Assembly: GCA_963978895.1 (NCBI GenBank) | Contig: OZ022243.1 | Coordinates: 4,251,455 to 4,315,454 of the forward strand | Direction: 5' to 3' | Origin: Erpobdella octoculata | Taxonomy: Eukaryota > Annelida > Clitellata > Hirudinida > Erpobdellidae | DNA: 64,000 nt | In this document: positions 56,713 through 64,000 of the stretch, in pieces | Numbering within the stretch: position 1 is the first letter of the stretch | How the letters are laid out: the number at the start of each line of letters is the position of its first letter | Program-made: the position numbers and the translations under genes | Notes under the pieces: model-generated | The model's database searches: none | What the model saw: the letters and a program-made list of their open reading frames with translations, nothing else | Told to the model about the DNA's origin: nothing

Positions 56713-57577
56713 CAGTGTTGTTTCAGTTAGAGTATCAGTTAAGGTTATCCAATTTAATATTTTTTAGTTAGTATTACAGTTAAAGTTAATTTTTTTTCGT
56801 TTTTTCCAGTTAATATTAGAGTTAATATTTTTCAGTTACTATTACAGTTGGTATAACAGTTATTAATATAACCCAGTACTGATATTACTAAGCGAACGCG
56901 GTTTCAGTTTCACTTCTTGTACATCGGAATTCCATTCTTTTTTATTGCTAATAAAAGCAGGCAAAGTAGTCTGTGCGCTATTATGGTTAACCGTTTTTCC
57001 TGTATCATTTTCGATTTGTCTGCGCTTGGCCTTTAGCTTTCTGCAATTTGTCTCCAAAACCTCAAGTTCTTTTGCCACTTCCTTATGTCTATGACTTAGA
57101 TGATTTACTTTTCAACAGAGCTCTGCAAGTTTCGACCACGTGAGCTTCCGAATCTTTTTCTCCCACACTACACAAACCACGTTGTACCGGCTTTTATCAG
57201 TAGAGGGTTCGTAACTGAAATAACGCCAAACTCCATTTTCTTGTTTTCGGCCAGAATTTAATTTTAACATTGTTCATACGTCGTTAAATGCAAATAAAGC
57301 GATGAAAAAGAAAATCGTAATAGAGATAAAAGACACGAGTGGGTCCGGTTACCTAATATAAACAAAGAATTAAAATTTTGGCGCATTTCAGTATTGGATT
57401 TTCCGAAAGCATTTTTTCAGTTTGTATTACAGTTACTACTTTTTTTTTATTATTAGTATTACAATTAAAGTTAACATGATTTTTCAGTTAAAGTTTCAGT
57501 TAGTACTTAACTTAAATCCCTTTTTTCAGTTATTAGACCAAATTCAGTTAAAGTTACGCTTAACTGAAACAACACTG
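56713..57577 (-). mobile_element. hAT deletion derivative, CAGTGTTGTTTCAGTTA termini
   Basis: CAGTGTTGTTTCAGTTA at the left and its exact inverse TAACTGAAACAACACTG at the right. Perfect 8-bp duplication CTTTGCTG at 56705-56712 and 57578-57585. Subterminal regions are arrays of CAGTTA-type motifs on the left and their relatives on the right. It keeps a piece of coding sequence on the - strand but no catalytic core. Confidence 0.95.
56890..57236 (-). pseudogene. BED-type zinc finger remnant of a hAT transposase
   Basis: Reads VWRYFSYEPSTDKSRYNVV, CVVWEKKIRKLTWSKLAELC, a stop, then KVNHLSHRHKEVAKELEVLE and a Lys/Glu-rich helix. The order W.YF, C..C, then L..HL...H matches a BED finger, but the second Cys is Trp here and a stop interrupts it. 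It is therefore a decayed N-terminus of the element's transposase. It ends after LSNIS with no link to a catalytic domain. Confidence 0.7.
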
Positions 57578-57834
57578 CTTTGCTGTTGATCAGAGCCCAG
57601 TAATGTCAAGGACGTTTGATCTTCTTGACACTGAGGCTGAGTCTGGTATCTCTTTGCCAAATATTCTTATCACGTGCAAACAAACACCATCTGCTTTTTT
57701 GTCAGTTCCTCGAAACCTCGTCTCTCTCTCTCTTTCTTTTTCTCTCCCTCCCTCTCCCCCTCTTTTTCTCCCCATTCATTCATCCATTCGTATATCTTTC
57801 TATCTCACTCTTCCGCTCTCTATATTGCTCACTC

Positions 57835-57910
57835 TCACTTACTCACTCACTCACTCACTCACTCACTCACTCACTCACTCACTCACTCACTCACTCACTC
57901 ACTCACTCAC
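57835..57910. repeat. (CTCA)n tetranucleotide array
   Basis: About 19 CTCA units flanked by CT-rich sequence. Confidence 0.95.
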
Positions 57911-58139
57911 CATCTCTCTGTTGTACACCTCCTGCCCCCCCCCGACACCACCACCAACGGATCAGACTATCCTCTTCATTTTCTCTCCTGTCTGTTTTTT
58001 CACAAAAGACCACAACATGGCTCCAGATTGCTTGCGCATCAACTGTCGCCGTTCAAGGCTGACGACATATTAAAGAAAAAACTTCCTTCAGATAGTTTGG
58101 CTCCCTCTGTCGTTGGCACTTTCGTTTAACAAGTCGGTT

Positions 58140-58245
58140 TATGGTGGTGGTGGTGGTGGTGGTGGTGGGGGTGATGGTGGTGATGATGATGATGGTGATG
58201 GGGTGATGATGATGATGGTGGTGATGATGATCTTGGTGGTGTTGT
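58140..58245. repeat. (GGT)n/(GAT)n tract
   Basis: GGT units grading into GAT and GGT mixtures. Confidence 0.9.
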
Positions 58246-58493
58246 CGATGGCAAATAACTGATGTCGATAAATTAATCAGGAGCTCATTTAAGGAGCCGA
58301 GCTGCCTAATGAACGAAAGTCCCTTCGAACGTTTGCGATGAAGATTTGCCGTCCCCATAAACTTAATCGCCCCCTCTGATCTTCCAGTAATCGCCGAGCG
58401 CAGCGACGGCTTGTTAATCACGCCGTTTTCGTCTATCGATCCAGTGTGCTCGCTCTCTATAATAATAATAATAATAACGTGATCCAGGAGAGT

Positions 58494-58615
58494 CCTTGAT
58501 GAAGCCGCCGAGCAAGGCCGGGTGGGTACTACGGGTTGGAAGTCTACGCGAGGGCCTTGATGAAGCCGCCGAGCATGGGCGGACGAGTACTACGGGGATG
58601 GAAGTCCACGAGATG
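58494..58615 (+). repeat. Two tandem copies of a 61-bp GC-rich unit
   Basis: CCTTGATGAAGCCGCCGAGC ... GTACTACGGG ... GGAAGTCYACG repeats with a 61-bp period. It is distinctly GC-richer than its surroundings. Not recognised. Confidence 0.85.
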
Positions 58616-58770
58616 GCCCCGAATGGCCGACGATAAGAGACGGAGCTGAAAGAATTACGCTCGTCGTGTTAGGGTTTAATATGTGCGCTATATCTCGTAT
58701 GCAGATAGGCAGTTGCGATAACGCATTTTTTTCCTCCCCCGATGCCGTTGCCGATTTTCAGTGCAGTCGG

Positions 58771-58803
58771 GTGTGTGTGTGAGCGTGTATATAAGTCTGT
58801 GTA

Positions 58804-58862
<59 letters not shown>
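58771..58862. repeat. (TG)n then (AG)n compound microsatellite
   Basis: TG run to about 58837, then GAGAGA to 58862. Confidence 0.9.
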
Positions 58863-59130
58863 TAGGGATATGGATATTGAGAAAGAAAGTTGTGTATGAG
58901 TTAGTGAGTGAGTGTGTGTTCATGGAGCTGTTTTAAATCAATGGCTGTGTTTCTTGACTGGATTAGATTGTCAGGGGTTGTACCATATATATATATGGGT
59001 TGTACGCCCTTGATGAATATCCCCTGATTCCGAGCGGCATCCATGTAATTTTTTTTCTGTTTTTTGGCTTTTCAAAAACGTTCAGCGATGATCAAAAGCG
59101 GAATCGCTGTTGGGTCCGATATGGGGTTAG

Positions 59131-59295
59131 TCGGGTCAGACCTGAATGTGGGGGGGTCATGTTGGGTCTGGTATCATAGAAATAATTGGGGTAGGTCGGG
59201 TCAGACCTGATTGTGGAGGGGTCATCTTGGGCCTGGTATCATGGAGAATATTGGGGTAGGTCGGGTCAGACTTGAATGGGGGGGGGGGGGTCATG
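59131..59295 (+). repeat. 65-bp tandem repeat, about 2.5 copies
   Basis: TCGGGTCAGACCTGAATGTG starts at 59131, 59196 and 59261, exactly 65 bp apart, with only scattered changes. The unit includes GGGGTCATGTTGGGTCTGGT. Confidence 0.95.
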
Positions 59296-59961
59296 TCCGG
59301 TCTTATGATTTTATGAATCAACATATCATATTGTTGTAAAATCGTCAAATCGTATTACAGGTCCAGAAGAATGGTTTTCTAGTTTATTGGACGATAATAA
59401 ATAAAGCTTGGTTAATGCTACTTATACCTTCTAATATAATCAATGTTGATAAAAATACTTGTCGGGATATCAATAGATGGGAAAAGTGAAATCAGTACCA
59501 TAGATATAACAATATTTATAGTTTTAATGGAAGAATTAATGTGGAGGCATAGAATGTATTGTCTCAACATTTTAGTTTCAATTACTACTTAAAGAGTGCT
59601 CTTATTAAAGATAATCGAGCAATTAAATGTAATCATGCGACTTGCATTTACACACATAATGAATGCTTCATTATGTTGGCTAATTATTTAAATTATCGTT
59701 GATGACTTACTCTTATTTTTATTGCCACAATTGAGATAATGTTGTTGACGCATGATAGATCCGTGAGTCACTCGGACTTGCACACAATATAGTTCTATAT
59801 AGTTCAGGTCCTAGGTTGAAAGTAAATTGGTTTCTTTGATTGTTTACTAGTGTTTAGTATTCAAGTCTTGAAGCTATTTTCGGCAACTGATCTCTATGTT
59901 TCAGTCTCAGCTTCGGCTATCCGTGTAGTTCCGAGACTCAGTTGTTTGTTAAATTATATAA

Positions 59962-60040
59962 AACAGTTTATAGTCCTTTGCACCAGGTTTTTTAAGGCTG
60001 AAATAGCTGTGTGTAGGAAATACCGAAGTACTCTAAATTT
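59962..60040 (-). repeat. Dispersed CCAGTCCCAAGCCTGG repeat, partial copy 3
   Basis: TTTATAGTCCTTTGCACCAG then TTTTAAGGCTGAAATAGCTG and AAGTACT match the 3' half of the family at 27885 and 49080; the CCAGTCCC part is absent. Confidence 0.7.
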
Positions 60041-60291
60041 AGTTCTGATCTAGAACTACATGAGCTATCATCGTGGCGTGAACCAGGTGTAAATTTAAAT
60101 TAACATCTCCAACCGCTGAACAAGATCGCTTGTGTTCTAGAATTCTGGAATAATCACTTGCAACTTTCTGCAGTCGGTTTTTGATTGCATCTATTTATTA
60201 TTATGTCGACCTAAAATTAAAAGAACGGATTTGTCGAAGTTACTTGTTAATTCGAGCATTCCTGAAAAAAATACATCTGAAAAATCCACAA

Positions 60292-60297
<6 letters not shown>

Positions 60298-60358
<61 letters not shown>
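60298..60358. repeat. (CT)n then (CA)n compound microsatellite
   Basis: CT run to about 60325 followed by CA to 60358. Nothing further is recognised from here to 61400. Confidence 0.95.
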
Positions 60359-60362
<4 letters not shown>

Positions 60363-61415
60363 TAAAAAAGTCAGAAAATTTTTTGTTGACTTAAAAAATG
60401 GATGGTCTTCAAAATTAAATTTATAAATTTAAACAATTAGTTAACTCTAGAAAAACACTCAGGTCTTTTTCCACTTACAAATTATCGTGGAAAATTGGAT
60501 AAGCATAAGAGATGAGCTCTTAATTTCTTTTAATTGTTTGGAAACCTTCCATTTCCTTTCTGCGTCGAGTTTTTCAAATAAACTTTTAAAGTTTTGGCGA
60601 AAAAGTTTTTTTTGTACTTGTTTTTTTGTTGTTGTTTCTCTGTGTTTTTTGCCAAGTCGGTTCGACATTATTAAGTGGAAAGCATTCTCAAGTTCGCAGG
60701 ACATAACAGATGTGGATGCGTTTAACGCATGGCTGGAGGAGGAGAGCATTGCTGCAGCTGGAACAGTCTCTGATCACTGATCATCTTGCTTTCGTTGGCG
60801 TTTGAACAACTTTTGGAAAACATTTATACAGTATTATTAAGATATTCTGGAACGTTTCTATATATATATTATATGCCATTGACCTCTTCTTTCTTGTCTG
60901 TGGAAAAAAAATCATTGATGAATGTTATTACTTATTACATCATTTTTAGCTTCTAGCTCATACTTGCTAAAACTTATAGGTTACCAAATATAATTATTAA
61001 TTACCAATAGTTACTACTCACATTCTGCAGAATGCAGTAAAAAACTCTTCTATTACAATAACAATCTCACTAGTTCAATATTATTGGCATCTGAATCATA
61101 CCCACGGACCAGTTATAAACATATACCGATTAGTTATTACAGTAAAAGGATTGAAATTTCTATGATGTAATTGTAATCATTTCACATGATAAAGTGACGC
61201 CCATGTCGTGTCCAAGTATACATTTTGAAGACATTTTCACACTCGACAGCCAGAATGTCATCAAAGCTAAATACTCCTGTAAAGAAAATCACTTGTGATG
61301 CAAATGACATGCCTATAATAACATTAATGATGTCACGCTAAGCTGACTGCAAGAATGCCATCGACAGCTGGAAGTTGACAAGATGACTTACAAGAAATTA
61401 TTTTGTACGAAGATG

Positions 61416-61416
61416 A

Positions 61417-61450
<34 letters not shown>

Positions 61451-61458
61451 CATCATCA

Positions 61459-61504
<46 letters not shown>

Positions 61505-61507
61505 CAT
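61416..61507. repeat. (ATT)n/(ATC)n trinucleotide array
   Basis: ATT units with an ATC block in the middle. Confidence 0.95.
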
Positions 61508-62456
61508 CAAAGAAGAAATAAAAATCCATTTGTAACGTTGGAGTCGTTTATATAGTTCAAGGACTTCCTCCATGCTCCTATTCCAGGGTGGCACGCCATT
61601 GCAATATTATAGTGGGTGGTGATAGTGATGTCTACCTCCCCCTCCTTCTCAGTTGTTGTTGTTATTTTAATTAATAGGATTGTCCTTTCGCGTGTTCATA
61701 TGCTTCTGCTTAGTCCTTCCTGTGTACGTTGTTAACCGTTTTTTTATTTCTCTAGTTATTATTATTGTTACTATTATTTTATTATTTTAAAAAGGAGATT
61801 TATGCTTCCTATTCTTCGTGCATCGAGTATCGCTCATTTATTTTTATTTTTACATTTTTCTAATTTTTATATATTTTTAAAAATTTTTGTTTTTAGATTT
61901 CAATTTGGTTAGATTTAATTTTTAACTCTGCATACTTCACCGAGTGTGTAGTTATTATGTACATGTATCGTATAATTATGTTTCTCATTGGATAGACCCT
62001 CCACGGGGAGCCCACCACCATCAGCACCATCAGCATCATCAGCAGTAATTCCCCCCCCCCCGCTTGTCCCCATCTCTACGCTTCAATTGGGTAAATGATT
62101 AAAATTAATTAAATAGCCACTTTCTCACAATGCACGCCTTTTCAAATTATATTAATTTTAATTATTCTCTTGTCTTCTTCTTTGGAGTCTCTAATGTGAA
62201 GTTTCGCTTCTTTAAAAGAAAAAAAAAGATTGTTTTATAATTGCATCGTGCAGTTGATTAATTGAGACAATTTTCTACTGAAAGATTCGTGGGAATGAAA
62301 GAAATTTGAAAATAAATTGGAAGAACAATACGTCCTCGTTCAGTTCAGTTCAGTTCAGTTTTTCTTAATCTCTCGTAATTACTTTACCTTGTACGACGTT
62401 TTCGAACCGCATAAAAAGAAGAAAGAAAGAAAATACGTTCATCTTTGTAGGTGTTT

Positions 62457-62489
62457 TACAAACTTTTATTTAGGTTACAATCTCTGTTT

Positions 62490-62522
<33 letters not shown>

Positions 62523-62727
62523 GCTTTCTCTGTACGCAAATCTTGCAAGTAAAATTTAACCAGCTTTTTGACTAGCTAGGAAACTGAAACTTTCAGCATA
62601 GCTTTATATTGGATGACAATACATTATTCAATTTAAAAACTTTTTTTGAATACCTTTCATATTTCTAAATCGAGTGTATTTGAAATAAAAGTTTGTGTTG
62701 AAAAACTCGTTTTTTCCTTTACTTGTT
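62457..62727 (-). repeat. Dispersed repeat matching the 3' half of the 28.4-kb element
   Basis: AACTTTTATTTAGGTTACAA, a TG microsatellite, GGCTTTCTCTGTACGCAAAT, ACCAGCTTTTTGACTAGCTA, GAAACTTTCAGCATAGCTTT, then AACTCGTTTTTTCCTTTACT. It is the reverse complement of about 28675-28895, with the microsatellite at the same place. Confidence 0.85.
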
Positions 62728-62897
62728 TTCATTACTGGCGCTGTCTGGAATTGTTGAATTAACAAGACTGTTCTGCTGTATAAGTTATTCCTGCTTGATT
62801 CTGAGTGCTTACTGTAAAATGCTCTTATTATGTCTCTGTAATCCGATTGTGTATACTGGTTATTATTTAGTTCTATGAATGACTCCACAGTTTGGAT

Positions 62898-63116
62898 CAG
62901 AGATGAACATGGGTCCATTTGTGGAGACCCAACCAACCACTCACTCAACCCAACCCGACTCTCTTGAAAAATTAAATTTTCCAACCCAACCCACAGTTGA
63001 AACGTTATTTTTAGAATATTTTTTTTAAAATTTTATTTTATCCCCCATCCCACGTATGATTCCAAAATTTGGACCCAGCCCGACCCACGGGTCAACCCAC
63101 CCCACGTCCAGCTCTG
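62898..63116. mobile_element. 219-bp hAT-type MITE rich in CCCAACCC
   Basis: Left CAGAGATGAACATGGGTCC; right inverse CAGAGCTGGACGTGGGGTG. Perfect 8-bp duplication GTTTGGAT at 62890-62897 and 63117-63124. The interior has CCCAACC and CCCGACC motifs and is non-coding. Confidence 0.92.
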
Positions 63117-63124
63117 GTTTGGAT

Positions 63125-64000
63125 GTGAAACATGTGCTGTTGATTGCCCCGTGGCATTTACACAATTCAACACTGAAGATGTATTTTAAGTTACTTTATG
63201 GTTTTACCATATGAATGAGTACTTTAAAATACCATTCAAAGTTTGATTGTTGGTTGGTTGCCAGTCCTAATTTCATTAAAAATATAACTTACTGTAAATT
63301 TCTCTACAGCTCAGTAATTCAAATATAAAATGTAAATTATTTTACTCATCTACGATATGTTGTACAGTAAACTACTCCACTATCCCAATGTCCACTCTAC
63401 ATTCTTCTACAGCCTGAATCTTTAAATTTGTCTACATAAAGCACGAACACAATGGGAACTTTTTTTCTACATTATCGCCATGTAAAGCACTCAGCAATCC
63501 GAACTGATCCTCCTATGCGGAGTGTGTTTTCCCCCTTCAGCTTAGTCGTCCATCTTCCATCTATAAGCTGCTTCTTCTTCGGCGCCAGAAAGCACTCAAT
63601 ATCGGCCAATTACCAGACTCAGCTCTGATCGTGTTACCTTTGATCTTTGTTAGCCTAGCTAGCCCATGATGTTACATGGAAATGATCAGTACGTTATGGA
63701 CGTCTGATGTAATAATAATATCACCTCCATTCCATCTCCACTCCATCTGCGGTCGACGTTGTGCTTGGAAAACGCAGACATGTTGTTTTATGATTATATT
63801 TTCCGAGTGAATAAATAATTTTTATTTAATTATTCTGTTTGATATAAAAGAAAACCTCGGTGGAGTGTGTGTGTGTGGTTTAATTAACGTCTGTATCTGT
63901 CAATTAGACAATTTAGACGGTATGTATGTTTGAGTGTTTGGTGACGTGTTTATGTTGGCTTTGAGGAAGGGAGGCCACCGAAAGCACAAGGCTTTCGTGG
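63125..64000. other. Window end, no gene recognised
   Basis: No exon chain, RNA gene or element terminus supported; a short TG run is at about 63866-63878. Confidence 0.4.

Noticed and set aside
1..64000. CRISPR arrays, operons and bacterial-type features
   Set aside because: The regular arrays here are tandem satellites without unique spacers, and the spliced INCENP, EB1 and fibrinogen genes show this is animal nuclear DNA.

Overview
This is nuclear DNA from an invertebrate animal. It is AT-rich, its genes are split by GT-AG introns, and repeats take up much of the sequence. A lophotrochozoan such as a mollusc or annelid is a guess from the secreted fibrinogen-domain genes and the repeat style; no sequence here fixes the taxon.

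Layout. (1) 1-6260, + strand: the last ten visible exons of INCENP, the scaffold of the chromosomal passenger complex, ending in a textbook IN-box. (2) 7200-14255, - strand: a complete seven-exon EB1/MAPRE microtubule plus-end protein of 272 residues, tail to tail with INCENP. (3) 14256-20600: no gene recognised; it holds a hAT-type element with TAGGG termini, a 20-bp tandem array and a relic fibrinogen exon. (4) 20620-32308, + strand: two paralogous secreted proteins of 306 and 345 residues. Each has a signal peptide, a short Cys-rich PAN-like segment, a short linker exon and a divergent fibrinogen C-terminal domain. Their introns and spacer hold SINEs and at least four hAT-type elements, two of them nested. 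(5) 32309-40262: no gene supported; a pogo/mariner-like remnant lies at 38.1 kb. (6) 40263-43397: a structurally intact autonomous hAT transposon with an uninterrupted 843-residue transposase, matching termini and a perfect 8-bp target duplication. (7) 43398-64000: gene-poor, with many microsatellites, dispersed repeat copies, two short hAT-type MITEs and a hAT deletion derivative that keeps part of a BED zinc finger.

The strongest theme is a dense set of hAT-like elements. Seven have perfect 8-bp target-site duplications readable directly in the sequence, and they carry six different terminal inverted repeat types. The second is the fibrinogen paralogue pair, whose domain ends in an unusual short tail instead of the usual C-terminal sub-region. 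INCENP and EB1 both act in mitosis, but they are convergent and nothing here shows co-regulation.

All exon boundaries come from reading frame, splice sites and family similarity by eye. No searches were run.
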